Shown here piece after piece: positions 37,821-47,150 of a DNA stretch of 64,000 nucleotides. The position numbers and the translations under genes were made by a program. The notes beneath the pieces were generated by a model. That model was given only the letters and a program-made list of their open reading frames with translations. It ran no database searches and had not been told where the DNA came from. Source of the stretch: Burkholderiales bacterium (GTDB lineage: Bacteria > Pseudomonadota > Gammaproteobacteria > Burkholderiales > Burkholderiaceae_E). Position 1 is the first letter of the stretch, and each line of letters begins with the position of its first letter. The stretch covers positions 62,001 to 126,000 of the forward strand of contig JAPLQE010000059.1 of NCBI GenBank assembly GCA_026399835.1. Direction: 5' to 3'.

Positions 37821-38186
37821 GCGCGCGCCTCAGGGCGCCGGCCTCACCCGCAGGCCGATCCCGGCCGCCAAGGCCCCCAGGCTCACCGCGTCCGTAGGTG
37901 CAGCCAGATCCGCGCTCGGATCGTCCGGACGGGCGGTCCACCTGCCCCGATCGCGTGCGGCGCTGGGCGAACTCCCGGGATCCGTGACGGATCGCACATC
38001 CGCGCCCCGGGCACATCGGCCGCTCGACCGCCCGTCCCCCGATCGCCGCCACCCGTCATCCACGGAACGCCCTGCGCCGGCCATCCGTCCGTCGGCGAGC
38101 GCCGGCCGTCGCCAGCCCGCTGTCCGACCTCGAGCCTGACCTTAGGGTCCGTCCAACGTGACATTTTCGCAACGGAGTGTGCCGCG
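37821..38186. other. Gene-free 366-nt stretch upstream of the DUF1800 gene
   Basis: I see no convincing coding frame, RNA gene or repeat. The composition is GC-rich until TGACCTTAGG and GTGACATTTTCGCAACGGAG close to the start of the DUF1800 gene, where a promoter and ribosome site probably lie. Open frames on the minus strand here look like antisense noise. Confidence 0.5.
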
Positions 38187-39965
38187 ATGCAGGCAACGTC
38201 GATGAGGGTCCTCGCGACCCTCCTGGTGAGCGGCTGGCTGGCCGGCTGCGGCGGGGGCGGCGGTTCGGGATCGCCCGCAGGGGCCGCGGACAGCACGGCC
38301 GCGTCAGCAGCGGCAGCGGCAGCGGCCGCGGCGGCGGCCGAGGTGGCGCTCGGGCCGCCCGGCGAGCCGCCCGCGACCAAGGCGGCGGCGGCCCGCTTCC
38401 TGACGCAGGGCAGCTTCGGGCCGAGCGCGTCCGCCATCGATGGCCTGATGACCGGCAGCTACACGCGCTGGGTCGCGCAGCAGCTCGCCAAGCCGGCCGG
38501 CACGCCGCACCTCGACTACTTCGCCGCGCGCACCGCCGAGCTCGACGAAGGCGAGACCCCGTCCGAGAACTGGGTCTACGAGAGCTTCTGGCGGACCGCG
38601 GTCACGGCCGACGACCAGCTGCGCCACCGGGTCGCCTTCGCGCTGTCGCAGATCTTCGTGATCTCGATGGCCGACGACACGGTCAACGACCATCCGCGCG
38701 GTGTCGCCGGCTACCTCGACATGCTGGGGCGCAATGCGTTCGGCAACTTCCGCACGCTGATCGAGGACGTGTCGCTGCATCCGATGATGGGCCTGTACCT
38801 GACCCACCTGCGCAACCAGAAGGGCGACCTGTCGGTGGGACGCGTGCCCGACGAGAACTATGCGCGCGAGGTGATGCAGCTGTTCACGATCGGGCTGTAC
38901 GAGCTGAACCTCGACGGCACGGTCAAGCTCGACGCGCGCAACGAGCCGATCGACACCTACCGGATCGACGACGTGGTCGGCCTGGCGCGGGTCTTCACCG
39001 GCTTCTCGTGGGCGGGTCCGGACAGCTCGAACGCGCGCTTCTTCGGCACGATATCGATCTCGGACCGCGACATCCTGCCGATGCGGGGCTATCCGAACTT
39101 CCACGAGACCGGCCCCAAGACCTTCCTCGGCGCCACGATCACCGAGAGCACGCCCGAAGCGAGCCTGAAGGCTGCGCTCGACCGCCTGTTCGTCCATCCG
39201 AACGTCGGGCCCTTCATCGGCCGCCAGCTGATCCAGCGGCTGGTGACCAGCAACCCGAGCCCGGCGTACGTGGCCCGTGTCGCGACGGCGTTCAACGACA
39301 ACGGCCAGGGCGTTCGCGGCGACATGAAGGCGGTGGTCCGCGCGATCCTGCTCGACCCCGAGGCGCGCGACGACACCGCGGCCGGCGCCGCGGGCTCCGG
39401 CAAGGTGCGCGAACCGGTGCTGCGGGTGGCGGCCTGGCTGCGTGCGTTCGATGCGAAGTCCACCACCGGCCGCTTCCTGGTGGGCGTGACCGACGACCCG
39501 GTCGGCAACATCGGCCAGACGCCGCTGCGCGCGCCCTCGGTGTTCAACTTCTTCCGGCCGGGCTACGTGCCGCCGAACACCACGATCGCGCAGGCGAAGC
39601 TGGTGTCCCCGGAGATGCAGAGCACCCAGGAGACGAGCGTCGCCGGCTGGCTCAACACGATGCGCAACGTCGTGCCCAACGGCTTCGGCAACAACCCGCC
39701 GAACGACCCGAAGCGCGACGTGCAGCCGGACTACGCCGACGAGCTGGCGATCGCCGACAACGCCGTCGCGCTGGTCGACCGGGTGGCCCTGCTGCTGACC
39801 GCGGACCGCATGTCCGCATCGGTACGCCAGCAGATCGCGACCGCGGTGGCCTCCGTCAACGTGGCGATCAGCAACCCGACGAACCTGGAGGCCGCACGCC
39901 GCAACCGTGTGCACCTCGCGGTGTTCCTCGCGGTCGCCTCCCCCGATTTCATCGTGCAGAAATGA
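38187..39965 (+). CDS. DUF1800-domain lipoprotein
   Basis: A 592-aa exported protein. From the second possible start (38202) the N-terminus MRVLATLLVSGWLAGCGGGG is a lipoprotein signal with lipobox LAGC, then a Gly/Ser/Ala-rich linker including an 11-Ala run. The DUF1800 domain begins at AAARFLTQGSFGPSASAIDGLMTGSYTRWVAQQL and includes VPDENYAREVMQLFTIGLYELN and PSVFNFFRPGYVPPNT. The function is unknown; such proteins nearly always pair with DUF1501 proteins, and its stop is 20 nt before that gene. Confidence 0.9.
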   Translation: MQATSMRVLATLLVSGWLAGCGGGGGSGSPAGAADSTAASAAAAAAAAAAAEVALGPPGEPPATKAAAARFLTQGSFGPSASAIDGLMTGSYTRWVAQQLAKPAGTPHLDYFAARTAELDEGETPSENWVYESFWRTAVTADDQLRHRVAFALSQIFVISMADDTVNDHPRGVAGYLDMLGRNAFGNFRTLIEDVSLHPMMGLYLTHLRNQKGDLSVGRVPDENYAREVMQLFTIGLYELNLDGTVKLDARNEPIDTYRIDDVVGLARVFTGFSWAGPDSSNARFFGTISISDRDILPMRGYPNFHETGPKTFLGATITESTPEASLKAALDRLFVHPNVGPFIGRQLIQRLVTSNPSPAYVARVATAFNDNGQGVRGDMKAVVRAILLDPEARDDTAAGAAGSGKVREPVLRVAAWLRAFDAKSTTGRFLVGVTDDPVGNIGQTPLRAPSVFNFFRPGYVPPNTTIAQAKLVSPEMQSTQETSVAGWLNTMRNVVPNGFGNNPPNDPKRDVQPDYADELAIADNAVALVDRVALLLTADRMSASVRQQIATAVASVNVAISNPTNLEAARRNRVHLAVFLAVASPDFIVQK

Positions 39966-39985
39966 GCCGCCGAAGGACCGACGAC

Positions 39986-41383
39986 ATGAGCCGAATCGAC
40001 GCTTCACGACGCCACTTCCTGTGGGCCGCCGCCGCCACCTCGATGGTGGGGCCCGGCGCGGGCTTCGCGCTGAACCTCGCGACGATGGCGGCCGCGCAGG
40101 CGCAGCCCGCCCCCGGCTACCGCGCGCTGATCTGCGTGTTCCTCAACGGCGGCAACGATCACGCCAACATGGTGCTCGCGACCGACCCGGGCTCCTGGGC
40201 CGAGTACCGCAAGGCTCGCGTGACGGCGCCGGCGCCGATCGCGCTGCCCGAGGTCGGCACCGCCGGCGGCGTGCTGCCGATCGTGCCGAACACCGCGCAG
40301 GCGGGACGGGCCTTCGCGGTCCATCCGTCGATGGGCGGACTGGTCACCGAGTTCAACGCCGGCCGCGTCGCGGTGGTGCCGAACGTCGGCACGCTCGTCG
40401 AGCCGATCACCAAGGCCGAATGGAACGCGCGCAGCAAGCGCACGCCGCCGCAGCTCTTCTCGCACAACGACCAGACCTCGGTCTGGCAGTCGCTGCGGCC
40501 CGAGGGCGCACGCATCGGCTGGGGCGGACGCATGGGCGACCTGCTCGCCTCGATGAACACCTACACCAACTTCACCGCGATCTCGGCGTCGGGCAACGCG
40601 GTGTTCCTGTCGGGCGAGACGGTGCTGCAGTACCAGGCGAGCAGCGCCGGCGCGGTCACGATCGGCGGGCTGACCGGCGGCCTCTTCGGCTCGACCTCGG
40701 CGACCAACCCGATGCGCGCGATCGTCACCGGCGATCGTGGCAACCTGTTCGAGAGCGAGCATGCGAAGGTGGTCAAGCGCGCCATCGACGCGCAGGTCGC
40801 GCTGACCACCAACATGGTCCCGGCCGCCAACCTGCCGGCACCGCCGGCGAACAACGGCCTGGCCAACCAGCTGCTGACGGTGGCGCGCATCATCGGCGCC
40901 CGCAGCGCGCTCGGCATCCAGCGGCAGGTGTTCTACGTGAGCATGGGCGGCTTCGACACCCATGACAACCAGACCGGCAACCATGCGACGCTGATGCAGC
41001 GCCTGTCCGAGGCGATCGTCTACTTCAACGCCCTGATGGCCGATCCGGACGTGAACGCGGTCAACCAGGCGACGCTGTTCACCGCCTCCGAGTTCGGCCG
41101 CATGCTGACCAGCAACGGCGACGGCACCGACCACGGCTGGGGCGCCCACCATCTGGTGGCCGGCGGCGCGGTGATCGGCAAGGACCTGTACGGCGCGTTC
41201 CCGACCATCGGGGTGAACACCGTCGACGACGTCGGACAGGGCCGGCTGCTGCCGAAGGTCTCGGTCGACCAGTACGCCGGCACCCTGGCGAAGTGGTTCG
41301 GGCTCACCGATCCCCAGATCGCGACGATCTTCCCGAACATCACCAACTTCGCGTCGCGAGACCTGGGCTTCATGACGCCGTGA
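39986..41383 (+). CDS. DUF1501-family secreted protein, Tat signal
   Basis: A 465-aa protein of the sulfatase-like DUF1501 family. The N-terminus SRIDASRRHFLWAAAATSMVG is a twin-arginine signal ending near AAAQAQPA. Core motifs are LICVFLNGGNDHANMV at the mature N-terminus, SHNDQTSVWQSLRPEGARIGWGGRMGDLL, YVSMGGFDTHDNQ and ASEFGRMLTSNGDGTDHGWG, which resemble alkaline-phosphatase-superfamily metal sites. The start at 39986 is preferred over 39962 because AAGGA lies 8 nt upstream and the Tat motif follows. Probable partner of the DUF1800 lipoprotein. Confidence 0.9.
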   Translation: MSRIDASRRHFLWAAAATSMVGPGAGFALNLATMAAAQAQPAPGYRALICVFLNGGNDHANMVLATDPGSWAEYRKARVTAPAPIALPEVGTAGGVLPIVPNTAQAGRAFAVHPSMGGLVTEFNAGRVAVVPNVGTLVEPITKAEWNARSKRTPPQLFSHNDQTSVWQSLRPEGARIGWGGRMGDLLASMNTYTNFTAISASGNAVFLSGETVLQYQASSAGAVTIGGLTGGLFGSTSATNPMRAIVTGDRGNLFESEHAKVVKRAIDAQVALTTNMVPAANLPAPPANNGLANQLLTVARIIGARSALGIQRQVFYVSMGGFDTHDNQTGNHATLMQRLSEAIVYFNALMADPDVNAVNQATLFTASEFGRMLTSNGDGTDHGWGAHHLVAGGAVIGKDLYGAFPTIGVNTVDDVGQGRLLPKVSVDQYAGTLAKWFGLTDPQIATIFPNITNFASRDLGFMTP

Positions 41384-41426
41384 GGGCGCGGGCGGCCGCG
41401 CGAAGCGCCGCGGCCAGCCGCGACCG

Positions 41427-43022
41427 CTAGGCCCGTTCGCGCGTCAGCATCGGTGCCGGATCGAAGATTCGCGGGTCCATCGTGCGCAGCGGCTCGGCGA
41501 CGCGCACGCCCGGCGGGCAGAAGGCCAGCACCTGCTCGCGCACATCGATGCCGGGTGCGACCTCGGTCAGCGTCAGCATGCCGTCGCGCATCTCGAACAC
41601 CGCGCGCTCGGTGATGTAGAGGATCCGCCGCCCCAGCGACGCGACGTAGGCCGCGTCGAAGGTCAGGTGCGAGACCTTCGGCACCACCTTGGCGACCCGC
41701 CCCTCCTGCACGATCCGCAGCCGCCCGCCGCTCGCCTCGACCTGCAGGCCGCCGGCGGTGAGCGTCCCCATGAACACCACCTCGCGGGCGCTCTGCGTGA
41801 TGTTGATGAAGCCGCCCACGCCCGAGACGATGCGCTTGTCGCCCTCTCCGAACAGGCTGACGTTGACGTTGCCGCGCACGTCGAGCTCGGCCAGGCCGAG
41901 GAAGGCGAGGTCGATGCCGCCGCCGTCGTAGAAGTCGAACTGCGCGGGATGGTCGACGACCGCCTCGGGGTAGGCCGACGCGCCGAACGACAGGCCGTCG
42001 GCGGGCGTGCCGCCGATCGGGCCGGCCTCGACGGTGAGCGTGAAGCCGGAGACGCCCTCCTCGTCGGCCACCGCGCCGATGCCGGCCGGCATGCCCACGC
42101 CGAGGTTCACCACACGCGGGCGACGTGCGACCAGCTCGAGCAGCGCGCGCCGCTGCACGATCCGGCGCACGTCGAGCGGCCCGGGCGCGCGCCGCGGCGC
42201 CTCGTGGCCGGGCCCGCGCCACGACGTGTAGTACGCCGGGTTGTCGGCCTCGGCGAAGGTCATCATGTGCTCGTCCTCGTGCTCGGCGATCACCACATGG
42301 TCGATCAGGATCCCGGGCACCTTCACCGCATGCAGGTTCTCGTGGCGCTCGACGATGCGCCGCGCCTGCGCGATCACGATGCCGCCGCTGTTGCGCGCGG
42401 CCTGCGCGATCGCGAGCAGCTCGTGGTGGAAGGCCTCGTTCTCGGTGGCGAGGTTGCCGCGCGCGTCGACCGAGGTGCCGCGGATCAGCGCCACGTCGAT
42501 CGGGAACGACGGATAGAGCAGCCAGCGCTCGCCGCGCAGCTCGAGCGACTCGACGTAGCGGCGCGCGCCGAGGCGCGCGGCCTCGCGGCCGATGTCGTTG
42601 ATCGCGCCGCCGTCGAGCCGCGGGTCGACGAAGGTGTGCAGACCGATCTTCGTGATCACGCCCGGCTTGCCGCCGGCGATCGCGCGGTAGAGCTGCGTGA
42701 TCACGCCCTGGGGCAGGTTGTAGGCGGCGCAGCGCTCCTCGAGCGCGAGCGTGGAGAGCTTCGGGGCCGAGCGCCAGTGCCCGCCGACGATGCACGCGGT
42801 CATGCCGGCGTGCCCGAAGTGGTTGACGCCGCGGTGGCCGCGGTCGCCCTGCCCGGCCGAGTAGACCAGCGTGAGGTCGGCCGGGGCGCCCTCGGCGAGG
42901 AAGCGGCGCTCGAGCGCCGCGGTCACCGCCTCGGCGTGCCCGCAGCCGACGAAGCCGGCGCTGGCGACGGTCGCGCCGCTGCGCACGAGGGCGGCGGCTT
43001 CGGTGGCGGACAGCAGGTTCAA
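41427..43022 (-). CDS. Acyl-CoA:acetate/3-ketoacid CoA-transferase (fused alpha-beta)
   Basis: A 531-aa class I CoA-transferase with both halves in one chain, like propionate CoA-transferase. The alpha half carries GFVGCGHAEAVTAALERRFL and GLHTFVDPRLDGG; the beta half carries VVNLGVGMPAGIGAVADEEG, and the catalytic glutamate is Glu332 in TVEAGPIGGTP. Then GGGIDLAFLGLAELDVRGNVNVS follows. It lies 121 nt downstream of the indolepyruvate oxidoreductase on the same strand, suggesting joint function: acyl-CoA made from 2-oxo acids could exchange CoA here. Confidence 0.93.
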   Translation of the reverse strand: MNLLSATEAAALVRSGATVASAGFVGCGHAEAVTAALERRFLAEGAPADLTLVYSAGQGDRGHRGVNHFGHAGMTACIVGGHWRSAPKLSTLALEERCAAYNLPQGVITQLYRAIAGGKPGVITKIGLHTFVDPRLDGGAINDIGREAARLGARRYVESLELRGERWLLYPSFPIDVALIRGTSVDARGNLATENEAFHHELLAIAQAARNSGGIVIAQARRIVERHENLHAVKVPGILIDHVVIAEHEDEHMMTFAEADNPAYYTSWRGPGHEAPRRAPGPLDVRRIVQRRALLELVARRPRVVNLGVGMPAGIGAVADEEGVSGFTLTVEAGPIGGTPADGLSFGASAYPEAVVDHPAQFDFYDGGGIDLAFLGLAELDVRGNVNVSLFGEGDKRIVSGVGGFINITQSAREVVFMGTLTAGGLQVEASGGRLRIVQEGRVAKVVPKVSHLTFDAAYVASLGRRILYITERAVFEMRDGMLTLTEVAPGIDVREQVLAFCPPGVRVAEPLRTMDPRIFDPAPMLTRERA

Positions 43023-43143
43023 GGCGAGGTCTCCGGATGCGGGGGATCGGACGGCGCCGCACCCGTCGTCCCGAGCCGGTCGCGCCCCCGGCCGTCCCGG
43101 GCCGGAAGCGCGATTGTCCCGAAAAAGCGCCGCGCCGTCGCGC

Positions 43144-46100
43144 CTACACCGCGCGGATCGGGATCGGCGCCCGCTTCACCGGATCGCCGTGCCCGCGCCA
43201 GGCCGCGAGCCGCTCGGACCACTCGGCACGGACCTTCTCCAGGTGACGGTCCTTCACGTGGCCGTAGCCGCGGATCTGCTCGGGCAGCCTCGCGAGCGCC
43301 ACGGCCTGCGCGTGATTCGACGCATCGAGCCCGGCGAGCAGCTCGTCGAGCAGCGCCTCGTACTCGGTGATCAGCGCACGCTCGGTGCGCCGCTCCGCGG
43401 TGCGGCCGAACGGGTCGAACGCGGTGCCGCGCAGGACCTTGAGCTTGGCGAGCGTGCGCAGCGCCGGCAGCATCCAGGGGCCGAACTCGCGCTTGACCGG
43501 CGCGCCGGTCTGCGGATCGACCTTCGCGAGGATCGGCGGCGCCATGTGGAAGCGCAGCTGCCAGTCGCCCTCGAACTGCTCGCGGATCGAGGCGACGAAG
43601 GCGGGGTCGGCGTGCAGGCGCGCGACCTCGTACTCGTCCTTGTAGGCCATCAGCTTGGCGAGCCCGCGCGCGACCGCCTCGGTGAGCCGCCACGCGCCCA
43701 CCGTCCCGATCCGGTCGCCCTCGACCCGTCGCACCCGCTCGATGCGCGCCCGGTAGCGCTCGGCCCAGGCTGCGTCGCCCCAGGCGGTGAGCAGCGCCAC
43801 GCGACGCGCGATCAGCTCGTCGAGGTCGGACTCCGAGCGCACCCGACCGACCGGACGGCGCAGCTCGATCACGCGGGCGTTCTGCGGGCGCACGGCGCGC
43901 CGCACCGCCTCCGGGTCGTGCGCGAGCCGGCGGCCCCAGAGGAAGGCCTCGAGGTTGCGCGGCACCGACACCCCGTTGAGCTCGATCGCCCGCTCCATCG
44001 CCACGCGCGTGAGCGGCAGCCAGCCCTTCTGCCATGCGTAGCCCAGCAGCAGCGGGTTGGTGTAGATCGCGTCGCCCAGCAGCGCGGTGGCCACGTCGTT
44101 CGCCTCGACGAAGTCGACGTCCTCGTCGCCCGCGGCCTCCAGCACGTTGCGCCGCAGCGCGTCGGCCGGCAGCGACCAGTCGGGGTCGCGCAGGAAGTCG
44201 GAGGTCGGCGCGACGTTGCCGTTGATGACCGCGCGCGTGACGCGCGGCCGCATCTTGGCGAGCGCCTCGTTGCCGGCCGCGACCACCAGGTCGCAGCCGA
44301 TCACCAGGTCGGCCTCGCCGGTGGCGATGCGCGTGGAGTGCAGGTCCTCGGGCCGGGCTGCGATCTGCACGTGCGAGAACACCGCGCCGCCCTTCTGCGC
44401 GAGGCCTGCCATGTCGAGCACCGAGATGCCCTTGCCCTCGAGGTGGGCGGCCATGCCGATCAGCTGCCCCACCGTGACCACACCGGTGCCGCCGACCCCG
44501 GTCACCAGCACACCGTAGGTCCGGTTGCCGGACTCGCCGATCGTGACCGTGCGCGCGGGCTCCGGCAGCTCGCGCAGGGACTCGGGCAGCTCGGGCGCCA
44601 CGCCCGCGACCGAGGCCGGCTTGCGGCCCGCGCGCAGCGCGCCGCCCTCGACGGTCACGAAGCTCGGGCAGAAGCCCTTCACGCACGAGTAGTCCTTGTT
44701 GCACGAGGACTGGTTGACCCGGCGCTTGCGCCCGAGCTCGGTCTCGACCGGCTCGACCGACACGCAGGCCGACTGCACGCTGCAGTCGCCGCAGCCCTCG
44801 CAGACCGCCTCGTTGATGACCACCCGCTTGGCCGGATCGGGGAAGCCTGGCTTGCCGTCGACGATCTTCTTGCGGCGCCGGCGCTTCTCGCTCGCGCAGG
44901 TCTGGTCGTAGACGAGCACGGTGCAGCCGGGCAGCTCGCGCAGCCGGCGCTGCACGAGGTCGAGGTGGTCGCGGTGGTGGATCTCGACGCCGTCGAACGG
45001 CGCCCGGCCCTTGAGCGCGTCGTACTTCTCGGGCTCATCGGTGACGACGACGACCTCGCGCGCGCCCTCGGCCCGCACCTGCGCGACGATCTTCGGCACG
45101 GTGAGCACACCGTCGTGCGGCTGGCCACCGGTCATCGCGACCGCGTCGTTGAAGAGGATCTTGTAGGTGATGTTGACCTTCGCGGCGATCGAGGCGCGCA
45201 CCGCCAGCAGCCCCGAGTGGAAGTAGGTGCCGTCGCCGAGGTTCGCGAAGATGTGCGTCTCATCGGTGAACGGCGCCTGCCCGATCCAGGGCACGCCCTC
45301 CCCGCCCATCTGCGTGAAGGTCTCGGTGCGCCGCTCGGGCATCCAGATCGCCATGTAGTGGCAGCCGATGCCGGCCACCGCGCGCGAGCCCTCGGGCACC
45401 CGCGTCGAGGTGTTGTGCGGGCAGCCCGAGCAGAAGGTCGGCGTGCGCACCGCGGTGACGTGCGGCTCGGCGAGCGCGCGCTCCTTGGCCTCGATGATCG
45501 CGATCCGGGACTCGATGCGGGCGCGGATGTCCTCGGGGAGCGCGCCGCCGAGCTTGGGCGCGTACTGGCCCGGGTTCAGCAGCCGCGCGGCGATCGCCTT
45601 GGCGATGATCGCGGGCGAGAGCTCGCCCAGCCCGGGCAGCAGCCACTGGCCCTGGGGCATCGCCCATTCGCCGCCGCGCCCGTCCTTCTCGTCGAACTTG
45701 CCGTAGACGCGCGGGCGCACGTCGTCGCGCCAGTTGTAGAGCTCCTCCTTGAGGGCGTACTCCAGCACCTGCCGCTTCTCCTCGACGACCAGGATCTCGT
45801 CGAGGCCGGTGGCGAACTCGCGTACCGTCGCCGCCTCCAGTGGCCAGACCACGCCGCACTTGAAGACGCGGATGCCGAGCCGCGCGCAGGCCTCGCGGTC
45901 GAGCCCGAGCTCGTCGAGCGCCTGCATGGTGTCGAGGTAGGCCTTGCCCGCGGTGACGATGCCGAACCAGGCGTGCGGCGAGTCGAACACCGTGTGGTTC
46001 AGGCGATTGGCGCGCACGTAGGCGAGCGCCGCGTACCACTTGTAGTTGAAGAGCCGCGCCTCCTGGGCGAGCGGCGTGTCGGGCCAGCGGATGTTCAGCC

Positions 46101-46848
46101 CGAACGGATCCTCGTGCGGATACGCGAACTCGTCGGGGATCACGATGCGCACGCGGTCCGGGTCCACCTCGACCGAGGCCGAAGCCTCGACCACCTCGGT
46201 CACCGTCTTCATCGCGACCCACAGGCCCGACCAGCGCGACATCGCCCAGCCGTGCAGCCCGAGGTCGAGGTACTCCTGCACCGTCGCCGGGTAGAACACC
46301 GGCAGGCCGCAGGCCTTGAACACATGGTCGGACTGGTGCGGCAGCGTCGAGCTCTTCGCGCCGTGGTCGTCGCCCGCCAGCACCAGCACGCCGCCGTGGC
46401 GCGAGCTGCCGGCCGCGTTCGCATGCTTGAACACGTCGCCCGAGCGGTCCACGCCCGGGCCCTTGCCGTACCACATGGAGAAGACACCGTCGACGTTCGC
46501 GCCGGGCGTCATCGTGACCTGCTGCGTGCCCCAGACCGCGGTCGCGGCCAACTCTTCGTTCAGGCCCGGCTGGAACACGATCCGGTGCTGCTTGAGGTGA
46601 TCGCGTGCCTTCCACAGCGCCTGGTCGACGCCGCCGAGCGGCGAGCCCCGGTAGCCCGAGATGAAGCCGGCGGTGTTCAGCCCGTCGCGACGGTCGCGCG
46701 CGCGTTGCAGCATCGGCAGGCGCACCAGCGCCTGGGTGCCGGACATGAAGGCCCGGCCGCGCTCGAGCGCGTACTTGTCGTCGAGGGTGACTTCGCGCAG
46801 CGCGCGGTCGAGGTGGGCGTGCAGCACGGGGTCGAGCGGAGCGTTCAA
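43144..46848 (-). CDS. Indolepyruvate ferredoxin oxidoreductase, fused alpha/beta type
   Basis: A 1234-aa 2-oxoacid:ferredoxin oxidoreductase in one chain, oxidatively decarboxylating aryl or branched 2-oxo acids to acyl-CoA. The N-terminal pyrimidine-binding part has TAGFISGYRGSPLGGVDQALWKA; the TPP domain has FCSGCPHNTSTRVPEG and NLGDGTYFHSGLLAVR; the iron-sulfur segment is VCEGCGDCSVQSAC plus NQSSCNKDYSCVKGFCPS; the gamma-like domain has GVLVTGVGGTGVVTVGQLIG. The start is TTG at 46848, fixed by AAGGAG 8 nt upstream and the MNAPLDPVLHAHL start; upstream in-frame sequence is not protein-like. Length matches proteobacterial homologues (about 1150-1200 aa). Confidence 0.94.
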   Translation of the reverse strand: MNAPLDPVLHAHLDRALREVTLDDKYALERGRAFMSGTQALVRLPMLQRARDRRDGLNTAGFISGYRGSPLGGVDQALWKARDHLKQHRIVFQPGLNEELAATAVWGTQQVTMTPGANVDGVFSMWYGKGPGVDRSGDVFKHANAAGSSRHGGVLVLAGDDHGAKSSTLPHQSDHVFKACGLPVFYPATVQEYLDLGLHGWAMSRWSGLWVAMKTVTEVVEASASVEVDPDRVRIVIPDEFAYPHEDPFGLNIRWPDTPLAQEARLFNYKWYAALAYVRANRLNHTVFDSPHAWFGIVTAGKAYLDTMQALDELGLDREACARLGIRVFKCGVVWPLEAATVREFATGLDEILVVEEKRQVLEYALKEELYNWRDDVRPRVYGKFDEKDGRGGEWAMPQGQWLLPGLGELSPAIIAKAIAARLLNPGQYAPKLGGALPEDIRARIESRIAIIEAKERALAEPHVTAVRTPTFCSGCPHNTSTRVPEGSRAVAGIGCHYMAIWMPERRTETFTQMGGEGVPWIGQAPFTDETHIFANLGDGTYFHSGLLAVRASIAAKVNITYKILFNDAVAMTGGQPHDGVLTVPKIVAQVRAEGAREVVVVTDEPEKYDALKGRAPFDGVEIHHRDHLDLVQRRLRELPGCTVLVYDQTCASEKRRRRKKIVDGKPGFPDPAKRVVINEAVCEGCGDCSVQSACVSVEPVETELGRKRRVNQSSCNKDYSCVKGFCPSFVTVEGGALRAGRKPASVAGVAPELPESLRELPEPARTVTIGESGNRTYGVLVTGVGGTGVVTVGQLIGMAAHLEGKGISVLDMAGLAQKGGAVFSHVQIAARPEDLHSTRIATGEADLVIGCDLVVAAGNEALAKMRPRVTRAVINGNVAPTSDFLRDPDWSLPADALRRNVLEAAGDEDVDFVEANDVATALLGDAIYTNPLLLGYAWQKGWLPLTRVAMERAIELNGVSVPRNLEAFLWGRRLAHDPEAVRRAVRPQNARVIELRRPVGRVRSESDLDELIARRVALLTAWGDAAWAERYRARIERVRRVEGDRIGTVGAWRLTEAVARGLAKLMAYKDEYEVARLHADPAFVASIREQFEGDWQLRFHMAPPILAKVDPQTGAPVKREFGPWMLPALRTLAKLKVLRGTAFDPFGRTAERRTERALITEYEALLDELLAGLDASNHAQAVALARLPEQIRGYGHVKDRHLEKVRAEWSERLAAWRGHGDPVKRAPIPIRAV

Positions 46849-47066
46849 CGCGCGTCTCCTTGTGTCCGTAGATCGTGTCCCGGTGGCCCGAGGCGGCCGG
46901 TCGGACCGCTTCGGGGGCTTCGTCGCCGCTCGTGACGGCTCGAGCCCCGATGGTACGCCAGGCCTGTCGGCGCGCACCCGGGTGCACCGGTACGGGCTGC
47001 TCGGCGGGCGCCGGTACGGCCGCGAGCGGCGCGGACGGCAGGCCCGGGCCGCCCGCCGGCGGCCCC

Positions 47067-47106
47067 CCGTCATCGTCCTGTCATCCCGGCTTCACCGCGC
47101 TGTCAC
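47067..47106 (+). promoter_or_regulatory. PHO box: four tandem 11-bp repeats upstream of phoX
   Basis: CCGTCAT, CTGTCAT, GCTTCAC and CTGTCAC occur at 47067, 47078, 47089 and 47100, each separated by four bases, giving perfect 11-bp phasing. The PhoB consensus is two CTGTCAT-type repeats with 11-bp spacing, so this is equivalent to two adjacent PHO boxes. It ends 44 nt before the phoX ATG. The intergenic region 46849-47150 contains no gene and also holds the upstream region of the divergent oxidoreductase gene. Confidence 0.88.
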
Positions 47107-47150
47107 GGAGCATCACCAGACTGCGCCGTTCCAACCACGGAGACCTTCCC

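Noticed and set aside
42871-46935. Very long plus-strand open frame opposite the indolepyruvate oxidoreductase
   Set aside because: It is antisense to a well-conserved enzyme and is Arg/His/Ala-rich low-complexity sequence; in GC-rich DNA stop codons are rare on the complementary strand.
46849-47073. Upstream extension of the indolepyruvate oxidoreductase to an ATG at 47073
   Set aside because: The extension is Arg/Pro-rich without family similarity and would run through the PHO-box region; TTG 46848 has an AAGGAG ribosome site and the conserved start.
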